The notes under the pieces were generated by a model. The model was not told where the DNA came from. It did no database searches and worked only from the letters and a program-made list of their open reading frames with translations. Below are positions 36,655 through 43,115 of a DNA stretch of 59,326 nt, piece by piece (position 1 is the stretch's first letter; every line of letters starts with the position of its first letter). Source of the DNA: an uncultured bacterium. Lineage in GTDB: Bacteria > Verrucomicrobiota > Verrucomicrobiia > Verrucomicrobiales > Akkermansiaceae. The stretch is taken from positions 1 to 59,326 of the forward strand of contig CAMEZO010000003.1 of NCBI GenBank assembly GCA_945947905.1, written 5' to 3'. A program made the position numbers and the translations under genes.

Positions 36655-37209
36655 ATGAAGAACATTCTCATCGTTTCCGGGCACGTGGATCTGAATGATT
36701 CCGTGGCCAACAAGGAGATCCTCAGCGTCCTGGAGAAGAAACTCCCCGGCGCGACCTTCGATTACCTGGACCGCCTCTACCCCGACTTCCGCATCGACAC
36801 GGCGGCGGAGCAGCAGAAGCTGGTGGCGGCCGATGTCATCGTGCTGCAATTCCCCATGTTCTGGTTCTCCATGCCCTCCCTGCTGGAGCGCTGGATGGAG
36901 TGCACCTTCCTGCACGGCTTTGCCCACGGCAGCACGGGTGATAAACTGCGCGGCAAGAAGCTGGTGATCTCCTACACCACGGGGGCGCCGGCCGAGGCCT
37001 TCACGAAGGAGGCTATGGGCTGCACGGCGGAGGACATCTTCCTGCCGGTGCGCTTGGCCTGCGGTTTCACGGGTATGGAATACGCGGGTGCCGTGGCTAC
37101 AGGCGGCGTCTCCTACCACATGCGCAGCGGCAACGGTGCTACGGACCAAATCCGCGCCAAGGCAGACGACCACGCCGAGCGCCTTCTGGCTCTGCTGGCC
37201 ACCCTGTAA
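36655..37209 (+). CDS. NAD(P)H oxidoreductase, flavodoxin-like fold (MdaB/KefF-like)
   Basis: A 184-residue flavoprotein-like quinone or nitro reductase. It opens with I-L-I-V-S-G-H (the strand and phosphate loop for FMN/FAD), then has L-Q-F-P-M-F-W-F-S-M-P-S-L-L-E-R-W, the hallmark of the NQO1/MdaB/YwrO group, and S-Y-T-T-G-A-P as the flavin ring loop. Such enzymes reduce quinones in two-electron steps and protect against electrophiles. The start is set by the promoter, which ends at 36644. The gene marks the left edge of the accessory region. Confidence 0.88.
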   Translation: MKNILIVSGHVDLNDSVANKEILSVLEKKLPGATFDYLDRLYPDFRIDTAAEQQKLVAADVIVLQFPMFWFSMPSLLERWMECTFLHGFAHGSTGDKLRGKKLVISYTTGAPAEAFTKEAMGCTAEDIFLPVRLACGFTGMEYAGAVATGGVSYHMRSGNGATDQIRAKADDHAERLLALLATL

Positions 37210-37272
37210 GCGCCCGCTCCGGGAGAGGAGCCGCCCGGCCCTCCCTAACCCTGTGGCCATAGGGGGCAAGCA

Positions 37273-37365
37273 ATGATACGGAACGTGAAGTTCAACGCCA
37301 AGCCAGCGAAGGAAGCCCCATGCGTGCCTCTGAGCTACATTCCGGGGTTGAATGATGGTGTGTAA
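37273..37365 (+). CDS. Possible 30-residue peptide gene
   Basis: An open frame of 30 codons starts at ATG 37273, with AGGGGG about 6 nt upstream as a plausible Shine-Dalgarno sequence. The peptide is basic at the N-terminus (M-I-R-N-V-K-F-N-A-K) and ends P-L-S-Y-I-P-G-L-N-D-G-V. A perfect 12-bp hairpin follows 25 nt after the stop. I do not recognise the peptide; chance occurrence is possible. Confidence 0.3.
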   Translation: MIRNVKFNAKPAKEAPCVPLSYIPGLNDGV

Positions 37366-37390
37366 GCCATTCTTCAGTGCGTAGACCGGT

Positions 37391-37420
37391 GAAGGCGCAG
37401 GTGAACATACCTGCGCCTTC
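37391..37420 (+). terminator. Perfect 12-bp hairpin
   Basis: Arms GAAGGCGCAGGT (37391-37402) and its complement (37409-37420) enclose a 6-nt loop, followed by TTGG. The U-tract is weak; it may end the peptide transcript or the oxidoreductase transcript. Confidence 0.6.
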
Positions 37421-37793
37421 TTGGTGCCGGAATTCAGTATCCCCGGCAGTAAGAATGATACACCGCCTATCCCCGCTGTCACCGGACTGCAAGGTGAACA
37501 GGGCGGTTTGCCATACCGAACAGGCCTTTTCACATACCGATTTCGACTCCGCACCTTTCAGAAGCAACGGCAAAAAGCCTTATTCTGTAAGCTCTGCCGC
37601 TTTCAGAACATCTAACATCAGCATCTTCTTTTCCCGGTATGTCCCTCCTATGCGTTCGCCTGCGTGCGCACGCACACACGCGCGTAAGGCACATTTTTAC
37701 TGCAATGCGCTGCTTCCGTTGAATGCCTATATCCCGAAAACCCTTGATTCTATTGAGAATTCTCCTTATTATAATAATATTTTTATATAAAAA
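37421..37793. other. Intergenic region with A+T-rich tract
   Basis: No gene is apparent. The right end (about 37764-37793) is almost pure A+T and directly precedes the iteron-like array. Three further sites of the array motif lie here: two on the minus strand (37511-37518, 37532-37539) and one on the plus strand (37635-37643). Confidence 0.5.
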
Positions 37794-37888
37794 AGGTATG
37801 TAAGTATAGGGGGGCGGTATGTCAGAGGAGGTGGTCAGTATGTCTGTGAGGAGGGAGGCAGTATGTCAGTCGGTGGTTCCGGTATGTC
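37794..37888 (+). repeat. Iteron-like array of five direct repeats
   Basis: The motif (A/C)(A/G)GTATGTC starts at 37794, 37815, 37836, 37859 and 37880, so the spacing is 21, 21, 23 and 21 bp, about two helical turns. The first copy ends TA instead of TC. The array is next to a 30-bp A+T-rich tract, the arrangement seen in iteron replication origins and in some operator arrays. No replication initiator gene is visible in the window. Confidence 0.6.
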
Positions 37889-37893
37889 GGAAT

Positions 37894-38170
37894 GAGACTT
37901 CCCCCGCCGCCGGGGCTGCCGCGAGCGAGTGGGGGTGAACGCGGAATGAAGGGAATTTCGGGAAAGTCGCCGGCATGCTCAGCCCGGCGCAGCCTTCACT
38001 CCGCCGAGGTAGCAGGCCCCTTATCTTTTGCCGGAATCCCAAAGCCACCTACTATGAATTTGCCTTAAACTCCTGCCCAAGCTCCGAAGGCCGATCACCT
38101 TCCCATCCTTCCTAAAATTCTGCGTTCCGAAAAACTTCACCTACCTACCACCCCGGCGGCGGGAAGTCTC
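37894..38170 (+). repeat. Palindromic interspersed element, full copy A
   Basis: A 277-bp element with terminal inverted repeats: GAGACTTCCC-CCGCCGCCGGGG at the left (37894-37915) and the complement of GAGACTTCCCGCCGCCGGGG at the right (38151-38170), one base shorter. The arms inside also pair (GCGGAATGAAGGGAATTT-like against its complement). It carries no gene, so it looks like a MITE. It ends about 80 bp before the restriction-modification gene. Confidence 0.75.
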
Positions 38171-38216
38171 CCACCCCCTCTGCCCGGTCCGCGGTCCTCT
38201 CCTGTGCATTTTCCCC

Positions 38217-38244
38217 TTGCTTTGTCACGGGATTATGCTAAAAT
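38217..38244 (+). promoter_or_regulatory. Promoter of the MmeI-like gene
   Basis: TTGCTT (38217-38222), 16 bp, TAAAAT (38239-38244) preceded by TGC. Transcription would start at or next to ATG 38251, predicting a leaderless mRNA. Confidence 0.75.
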
Positions 38245-38250
38245 GTCCGC

Positions 38251-40974
38251 ATGGCAGTCACACTGGGACAGAACGAAATCAGCGCGAGGGCGGCGAAGTT
38301 TGCCGAGGAGTGGAAGGACACGGAGCGCGAGGAGGCAGAGGCGCAGTCCTTCCTCATCGACTTCTTCGGCGTGCTGGGGGTCAGCCGCAAGCGGGTGGCC
38401 ATCTTCGAGCACAAGGTGCAGTGCGCGGACGGCAGCAAGGGGTACATCGACCTGTTCTGGAAGGGCCACATCCTCATCGAGATGAAGTCCCGCGGCAAGG
38501 ACCTGGCCAAGGCCTACGAGCAGGCCAAGCGCTATGCGGACACGCTCGCGCCGCACGAGTTCCCGCACGGCATCCTGGTCTGCGATTTCGAGAACTGGCA
38601 CTACTACGACCTGGATCACGACGCGCAGTGCACCCGCTTCCGCCTGGCGGAGCTGCCGCAGTTCATCCACCTCTTCCACTACCTGGCCGGCTACGAGCAG
38701 CGCGAGTACCAGGAGGAGGACCCCGTGAACGTGCAGGCGGCGGAGCTGCTCGGCAAGCTGCACGACCGCCTGAAGGCCATCGGCTATGTGGGCCACCCGC
38801 TGGAGGTCTACCTAGTGCGCCTGCTCTTCTGCCTGTTCGCGGAGGATACGGGTATCTTCCGCAAGGACGCTTTCCACCGCTTCCTGCTGGACTGCACCTC
38901 CGAGGACGGGCGCGATCTGGCGGCGCGCCTGGCGGAGCTTTTCCAGACCCTCAACACCCCGGAGGCGCAGCGGCTCTGCCTGCGGGATGCCGCGGTGAAT
39001 GATTTCCCCTATGTGAACGGCGGGCTGTTCGCGGAGTTCCTGCCCATGCCCGCCTTCGATACGGCCATGCGCTCGGCCCTGCTGGACTGCTGTGCGCTGG
39101 ATTGGGGCCGCATTTCCCCCGCCATCTTCGGCTCCATGTTCCAGAGCGTCATGAATGCGGAGGAGCGCCGCGCCCTCGGTGCCCACTACACCAGCGAGCG
39201 CAACATCCTCAAGCTCATCAACCCCCTGTTCATGGACGCCCTGCGGGAGGAGTTCGCCGCCCTGCAACATGATAAATCGAACCGCAAGATCACCCGCCTG
39301 CAGGCCTTCCACCGCAAGCTCGCCTCCCTCACCTTCCTGGACCCCGCCTGCGGCTGCGGTAACTTCCTCATTATCGCCTACCGCGAGCTCCGCCGCCTCG
39401 AGCTGTCCCTCATCGCCGAGCTCGAGCAATGCCAAGAAACCGCCGGCACCGCCTGGCTCCTCTCCGCCAACGATGTCTGCCTCGTCAATGTCAACCAATT
39501 CTACGGCATCGAGCTGGAGGAATTCCCCGCCCAAATCGCCCAGGTCGCCATGTGGCTCATGGACCACCTCATGAACATCGAGGCCGGTAACCACTTCGGT
39601 GTGGCCTACGCCCGCATCCCCCTCACCGCCTCCGCCACCATCGTCCGCGGCAACGCCCTGCGGATTGACTGGGAATCCGTCGTGCCTAAGGAGAAGCTCA
39701 GCTACATTATGGGCAACCCGCCGTTTATCGGACACAATGTGAGAAGTGATGCTCAGAAATCTGACATGGAGCAAGTGTTCGGCAAAATCAAAACGGATAA
39801 GATTGACTATGTAGCCTGTTGGTTCTGGAAGGCAGTCCGGTACATGAAAGGCGCCGATACCCGCACGGCTTTTGTCGCGACCAATTCCGTGTGCCAGGGT
39901 GTTTCCGTCGGCACGCTGTGGAAGCATGTCTTTGACTCGGGGTTCCATATAGATTTTGGCTGGTCCACCTTCATTTGGGATAACGAAGCCGCAGGTAAAG
40001 CTCACGTTCATGTCGTCATTGTGGGATTCTCCGAGAATCCTAAACAGGAAAAAGTAAGACTTTATACGGAAAACTCGGTAACGGTGTGCAACAACATTAA
40101 TGCTTATTTGATAGATGCACCGGATGTATTTCCCGATCGTCGTACAGCTCCGCTGTCAAATGTACCCCGGATACGGGTCGGCAGTCTGCCTCGTTCCTCG
40201 GCCTTTACGGTGACAGCAGAAGAAAAGCCCTTGTTCATTGCGGACAATCCCCTTTGCGAAAAATGGATAAAACCATATATAGGCTCTGATGAATTTATCA
40301 AGGGGAGAGAGCGATATTGCTTATGGATGAAAGGGGCTGATATTAAGGAATTGAGGTCTTGCAAAATGGTGATGGAGAGAATTGAGCAGGTACGGCAGGC
40401 GAGACTTGCAAGCCCGGCAGCAACGACCAGACGAACAGCAGAAACGCCGACGCTCTTCGCAGTAGATGCCCAGCCGGAATCGAATTATCTCATCATTCCG
40501 CAGGTTTCGTCTGAAAGACGCAAATACATACCTATCGGATTCATGTCGCCCGATGTGATTGCCAGCAATCTCGTGTTTGTTGTTCCCGATGCGACTCTGT
40601 ATCACTTTGGTGTTCTGACATCAGCGATGCACAATGCATGGGTACATGCAGTTGCAGGGAGACTGGAAATGCGATATCGTTATGGCGGCGATTTAGTTTA
40701 TAACAACTTCCCCTGGCCGGAATGCACGGAGGCGCAGCAAGAGAAGATCGCGGAGTTGGCTCAGGGCGTTCTGGATGCCCGCGCCCTGTACCCGGACAGC
40801 AGCTTGGCCGACCTCTACGACCCCCTGACCATGCCGCCCGAGCTGGTAGCAGCCCACCGCAAGCTGGACAGCGCCGTGGAGAAAGCCTACGGCCGCAAGT
40901 TCACGGACGACGCCGAACGCGTCGCCTTCCTCTTCGAGAAATACAGCGAACTCACACAGACCAAACCGCAGTAA
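38251..40974 (+). CDS. MmeI-like restriction-modification enzyme (type IIL/IIG)
   Basis: A 907-residue single-chain restriction enzyme and adenine methyltransferase. The N-terminal PD-(D/E)xK nuclease shows D67, E77 and K79 in Y-I-D-L-F-W and I-E-M-K-S. A helical linker follows. The methyltransferase has motif I F-L-D-P-A-C-G-C-G-N-F near 363 and motif IV G-N-P-P-F near 490. Target recognition lies in the C-terminal half. In this family one recognition domain sets specificity for both cutting and methylation. Codons from about 39690 to 40715 are clearly A+T-richer than the rest, which suggests replacement of the recognition domain by recombination. The start matches the promoter. Confidence 0.9.
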   Translation: MAVTLGQNEISARAAKFAEEWKDTEREEAEAQSFLIDFFGVLGVSRKRVAIFEHKVQCADGSKGYIDLFWKGHILIEMKSRGKDLAKAYEQAKRYADTLAPHEFPHGILVCDFENWHYYDLDHDAQCTRFRLAELPQFIHLFHYLAGYEQREYQEEDPVNVQAAELLGKLHDRLKAIGYVGHPLEVYLVRLLFCLFAEDTGIFRKDAFHRFLLDCTSEDGRDLAARLAELFQTLNTPEAQRLCLRDAAVNDFPYVNGGLFAEFLPMPAFDTAMRSALLDCCALDWGRISPAIFGSMFQSVMNAEERRALGAHYTSERNILKLINPLFMDALREEFAALQHDKSNRKITRLQAFHRKLASLTFLDPACGCGNFLIIAYRELRRLELSLIAELEQCQETAGTAWLLSANDVCLVNVNQFYGIELEEFPAQIAQVAMWLMDHLMNIEAGNHFGVAYARIPLTASATIVRGNALRIDWESVVPKEKLSYIMGNPPFIGHNVRSDAQKSDMEQVFGKIKTDKIDYVACWFWKAVRYMKGADTRTAFVATNSVCQGVSVGTLWKHVFDSGFHIDFGWSTFIWDNEAAGKAHVHVVIVGFSENPKQEKVRLYTENSVTVCNNINAYLIDAPDVFPDRRTAPLSNVPRIRVGSLPRSSAFTVTAEEKPLFIADNPLCEKWIKPYIGSDEFIKGRERYCLWMKGADIKELRSCKMVMERIEQVRQARLASPAATTRRTAETPTLFAVDAQPESNYLIIPQVSSERRKYIPIGFMSPDVIASNLVFVVPDATLYHFGVLTSAMHNAWVHAVAGRLEMRYRYGGDLVYNNFPWPECTEAQQEKIAELAQGVLDARALYPDSSLADLYDPLTMPPELVAAHRKLDSAVEKAYGRKFTDDAERVAFLFEKYSELTQTKPQ

Positions 40975-41052
40975 CCCCCACTCACCGACCGCACAGCCCC
41001 GACAAAAGGCACCTTACCGCAAAAGAGTCTTGACTTTTTTCAAAAAAATGTC
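40975..41052. other. Spacer before the NYN unit
   Basis: It contains an extra TTGACT at 41030-41035, 23 bp before the -35 box of the NYN promoter, followed by a T6CA7 stretch. I see no gene and no clear terminator for the upstream gene. Confidence 0.45.
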
Positions 41053-41157
41053 TTGACTTTTCCTCCCGCTTCTTGTAAACTTCTCCTCGTCAGGAGGTAA
41101 ACTCCGAACCCTTATCCGCCCCTGTTAGTAATTCTCCCGCGATCTGGGAAGTTTATG
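41051..41157 (+). repeat. Promoter-leader direct repeat, copy 1
   Basis: This 107-bp sequence matches 41967-42073 at 104 positions. It runs from the -35 box through the leader to an ATG. Two of the three differences lie between the -10 box and the GGAGG motif and one at its edge; copy 1 can pair CTCCT with AGGAG and copy 2 CCTCC with GGAGG. Confidence 0.9.
41053..41081 (+). promoter_or_regulatory. Promoter of the NYN leader RNA
   Basis: TTGACT (41053-41058), 17 bp, TAAACT (41076-41081). The predicted RNA starts near 41088. Confidence 0.8.
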
Positions 41158-41176
41158 AAAGCAGGGGCTTTTTTTG
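41088..41176 (+). ncRNA. Structured leader or small RNA ending in an intrinsic terminator
   Basis: The predicted RNA is about 88 nt. It can form GGAG-GTAAA-CTCC (41093-41105), an inner TCCC/GGGA hairpin (41135-41149) and a closing stem GCCCCTG (41118-41124) with CAGGGGC (41162-41168), followed by seven T (41169-41175). That is a terminator placed just before the NYN gene, so the RNA may act as an attenuator, a riboswitch or an independent small RNA. It matches no riboswitch class I can name. Confidence 0.6.
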
Positions 41177-41181
41177 AATGT

Positions 41182-41865
41182 ATGATTAGGACCGCTATTT
41201 TGGTGGACGGTGGGTTTTACCGTCGAAAGATGAAGAAGAGGCAGGACAGTCCGGAGGAGGCAGCTAATACACTCTTTCAGTATTGCCTTAAAATACTCCA
41301 TTCTTTTAAGAATGAGGAATGCTTTCTATACCGCGTTCTGTACTACGACTGCAAACCATCCCAAAAGATAGTTTATCACCCGCTCTTGAAGAAGACCATT
41401 AATTTGGGAAAGGAACCACAGTTTCAATGGAATACCGCCTTCCTGAACGCGCTTTGCACCAAGCGTAAGTTTGCGCTGCGATTAGGGAAACTGGCTGATG
41501 AGCAGGCGCGATATCTCTTAAGTCCGGATGCAACTAAGGATTTACTGAATGGAAAACGGACGATTGATGACCTCACCGAAAGAGATTTCTCGATCTCAAT
41601 CAAGCAGAAGGGTGTCGATACCCGCATCGGCATTGATATTGTTGCAATGGCCTTAAAACATCAGGTTGACAGAATCATCCTAATTGCCGGAGATAGCGAT
41701 TTTGTTCCCGCTGCAAAATTTGCGAGGCGGGAGGGTATAGACATGATCCTCGATCCCATGGATTCACCTATCAAGCCTGAACTCAGTGAGCACATTGACG
41801 GACTAAAAACAGTTATTCATAATTTCTCAACAAAACGGACTGATTCCTCCGACGAGGAGGAATAA
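41182..41865 (+). CDS. NYN-domain (LabA/DUF88-like) putative RNase
   Basis: A 227-residue protein of the NYN (PIN-like) family, which includes metal-dependent RNases. It begins A-I-L-V-D-G-G-F with the first catalytic Asp (D9), has K-G-V-D-T-R-I-G-I-D-I-V-A-M with the second acidic pair, and A-G-D-S-D-F-V-P-A-A-K-F-A with the third. The tail is acidic (S-S-D-E-E-E). An in-frame ATG at 41155 would add nine residues but lies inside the leader terminator stem, so ATG 41182 is preferred. The gene sits between two copies of its own promoter and leader and has its own terminator. The low G+C content differs from the housekeeping genes. Confidence 0.82.
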   Translation: MIRTAILVDGGFYRRKMKKRQDSPEEAANTLFQYCLKILHSFKNEECFLYRVLYYDCKPSQKIVYHPLLKKTINLGKEPQFQWNTAFLNALCTKRKFALRLGKLADEQARYLLSPDATKDLLNGKRTIDDLTERDFSISIKQKGVDTRIGIDIVAMALKHQVDRIILIAGDSDFVPAAKFARREGIDMILDPMDSPIKPELSEHIDGLKTVIHNFSTKRTDSSDEEE

Positions 41866-41879
41866 TGCATAGTATATCC

Positions 41880-41922
41880 CTTAGTCCTCCTTGGCTGAAC
41901 ATACCGGGGAGGCTAAGTTTTT
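41880..41922 (+). terminator. Terminator of the NYN gene
   Basis: CTTAG-T-CCTCC (41880-41890) pairs with GGAGG-CTAAG (41908-41917) with one bulge, followed by five T. It lies 14 nt after the stop. Confidence 0.8.
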
Positions 41923-41966
41923 CCTTGCAACGGTGGAGTCCGGGTTCAAAAAACTCTCGAAAAAAG

Positions 41967-42073
41967 TCTTGACTTTTCCTCCCGCTTCTTGTAAACTCCT
42001 CCACATCAGGAGGTAAACTCCGAACCCTTATCCGCCCCTGTTAGTAATTCTCCCGCGATCTGGGAAGTTTATG
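41967..42073 (+). repeat. Promoter-leader direct repeat, copy 2
   Basis: This is the second copy of the 107-bp unit. Identity ends exactly at the ATG (42071-42073); what follows is not the terminator arm CAGGGGC-T7 of copy 1 but CGGCTTTTTGG and then a palindromic repeat. No NYN gene follows, so the copy is an orphan promoter and leader. Confidence 0.9.
41969..41997 (+). promoter_or_regulatory. Promoter of the orphan leader copy
   Basis: TTGACT (41969-41974), 17 bp, TAAACT (41992-41997), identical to the NYN promoter boxes. Confidence 0.75.
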
Positions 42074-42080
42074 CGGCTTT

Positions 42081-42190
42081 TTGGCAGGAAGTCTGTGCCG
42101 AGCTAAGCACGCCGCAAACTCTCCAAAAATTCTCTTTATTCCGCGGTCCTCAACCATCTCGCCCTCTACCGCCCCGGCGGTGTGAAGTCT
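42081..42190 (-). repeat. Palindromic interspersed element, half copy B
   Basis: Read on the minus strand it is one arm unit: GAGACTTCACACCGCCGG, a GCGGAATAAAGAGAATTTT core, TGCTTAGCTCGG and a closing AGACTTCCTGCC. The other half is missing. It abuts the orphan leader copy. Confidence 0.65.
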
Positions 42191-42262
42191 CGCCCGGGCT
42201 TCGCACGGCCTGTATCCTTCCCTTCCTCTGCGGGTCAGCTTCCATTGAGTGTTCTTTGCAGG
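42187..42262 (+). repeat. Flank repeat shared with 42943-43016
   Basis: About 75 bp beyond the element end recur after element C. The common core is CGGGCTTCGCACGG, then ATCCTTCCCTTCCTCTGCG and TTGAGTGTT. The repeat therefore extends past the terminal inverted repeat. Confidence 0.6.
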
Positions 42263-42280
42263 GCTATTCAGAAAAATGCC

Positions 42281-42309
42281 TTGACATTTCCCAAGGTATC
42301 TCCCATAAT
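42281..42309 (+). promoter_or_regulatory. Promoter of a small-RNA-like unit
   Basis: TTGACA (42281-42286), 17 bp, CATAAT (42304-42309). The predicted RNA starts near 42316. Confidence 0.75.
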
Positions 42310-42315
42310 GGGGGC

Positions 42316-42378
42316 ACGTAAGCCGCTTCGCATCGTTCGAAGCTCCCTGCTCAGGTGCGTCCGGGCGGGGCTTTTTAA
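42316..42378 (+). ncRNA. Possible small RNA with intrinsic terminator
   Basis: A 60-nt predicted RNA with a hairpin GCTTCG (42325-42330)/CGAAGC (42338-42343). AGCTCC (42341-42346) could alternatively pair with GGGGCT near 42367-42372 before the run of five T (42372-42376). It is not similar in sequence to the NYN leader but has the same promoter-RNA-terminator layout. It may also be the leader of the 55-codon gene. Confidence 0.5.
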
Positions 42379-42411
42379 TAGGCCGAACAGAGCAAAAGAA
42401 GAGAAAGGCTA

Positions 42412-42439
42412 TTGACAAATAATACCAGTGTGATATACT
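42412..42439 (+). promoter_or_regulatory. Promoter of the 55-codon gene
   Basis: TTGACA (42412-42417), 16 bp, TATACT (42434-42439) preceded by TGA. The predicted transcription start is about nine nt before ATG 42455. Confidence 0.75.
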
Positions 42440-42454
42440 CTCTCGTGCGAGCTT

Positions 42455-42622
42455 ATGACAACGCTTGAGACCATAGAAGCCATGGATGAACAGTCCTACG
42501 TGGAGATTTCTTGTCTCCTCAGTCACGGGAACGTCACCTTACAGAACGGGGGCATCCTGACGGAGAAGGATTTTGATGCACTTCTGGATATTGCCCTCAG
42601 TACAGAACTCGGGGAGAACTGA
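42455..42622 (+). CDS. Small acidic protein, 55 residues, unknown
   Basis: A 55-residue open frame directly behind a good promoter. The product begins M-T-T-L-E-T-I-E-A-M-D-E, has a central S-H-G-N-V-T-L-Q-N-G-G and ends D-I-A-L-S-T-E-L-G-E-N. It is acidic, has one Cys and no membrane segment. I do not recognise a family. Size, acidity and position beside a restriction enzyme and an RNase-like gene would fit an antitoxin, an anti-restriction or a control protein, but nothing in the sequence shows this. Confidence 0.55.
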   Translation: MTTLETIEAMDEQSYVEISCLLSHGNVTLQNGGILTEKDFDALLDIALSTELGEN

Positions 42623-42667
42623 GTTATGGCGGGTTTGTCTTCATTGGCGGAGGCGTTCCGTGACAAG

Positions 42668-42946
42668 GAGACTTCACACCGCCGCAGTAGTAGGGAGCGA
42701 GAAAGTCTGACCGCGGAATGAAAGGATTTTTCGGAGACTGATTGGCCTTCGGAGCTTAGGCAAGGCTTCCGAGCAGATCCGTAGTAGGTGGGCCTCAGAA
42801 TTTTGTCAAAAAACACCGGGGGCCTCCTACTATGAATTTGCCTTGAACTCTTGCCCAGGCTCCGAAGGCCGATCACTTTCCCATCCTTCCGAAAATTCTG
42901 CGCTCCGAAAACTTCACCTACCTCCCACCCCGGCGGCAGGAAGTCT
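42668..42946 (+). repeat. Palindromic interspersed element, full copy C
   Basis: A 279-bp element bounded by GAGACTTCACACCGCCGC at the left and the complement of AGACTTCCTGCCGCCGGG at the right. The arms pair: CGGAATGAAAGGATTTTTCG against its near-complement near 42893-42910, and GGCCTTCGGAGCTT against AGGCTCCGAAGGCC. The centre contains CCTACTATGAATTTGCC, as in copy A. Confidence 0.75.
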
Positions 42947-43016
42947 GCACCGGGCTTCGCACGGCTTGCATCCTTCCCTTCCTCTGCGGTCAGACTCCTT
43001 TGAGTGTTCCCTACAA
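42943..43016 (+). repeat. Flank repeat shared with 42187-42262
   Basis: This is the second copy of the sequence that follows half element B. It ends about 60 bp before the promoter of the Ppx/GppA-like gene. Confidence 0.6.
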
Positions 43017-43075
43017 GTCTACCTTTCTTTCGTCCGCGTCTCCGTTTCTCGCGGGGGCGCAGCCGCATTTGCTGC

Positions 43076-43104
43076 TTGCCATGGGGGCGGAAACGGTGTA
43101 GAAT
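43076..43104 (+). promoter_or_regulatory. Promoter of the Ppx/GppA-like gene
   Basis: TTGCCA (43076-43081), 17 bp, TAGAAT (43099-43104) preceded by TG one base upstream. The 5' UTR before ATG 43116 is about five nt. Confidence 0.7.
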
Positions 43105-43115
43105 GCTCGGTGACG

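Noticed and set aside
37794-37888. CRISPR array
   Set aside because: The repeated unit is only about nine bp with 12-14 bp between copies, too short for CRISPR repeats and spacers, and there are no cas genes in the window.
41093-41105. GGAGG in the NYN leader as a Shine-Dalgarno sequence
   Set aside because: No ATG, GTG or TTG follows at a usable distance; the motif instead pairs with CTCC just downstream.
41110-41116. DnaA-box-like TTATCC in both leader copies
   Set aside because: Only one match per copy and not a full nonamer, so there is no cluster that would suggest a chromosomal origin.
41155-41181. ATG 41155 as the start of the NYN gene
   Set aside because: It lies inside the 3' part of the leader terminator and adds residues not expected before the first catalytic strand. 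It is kept only as an alternative.
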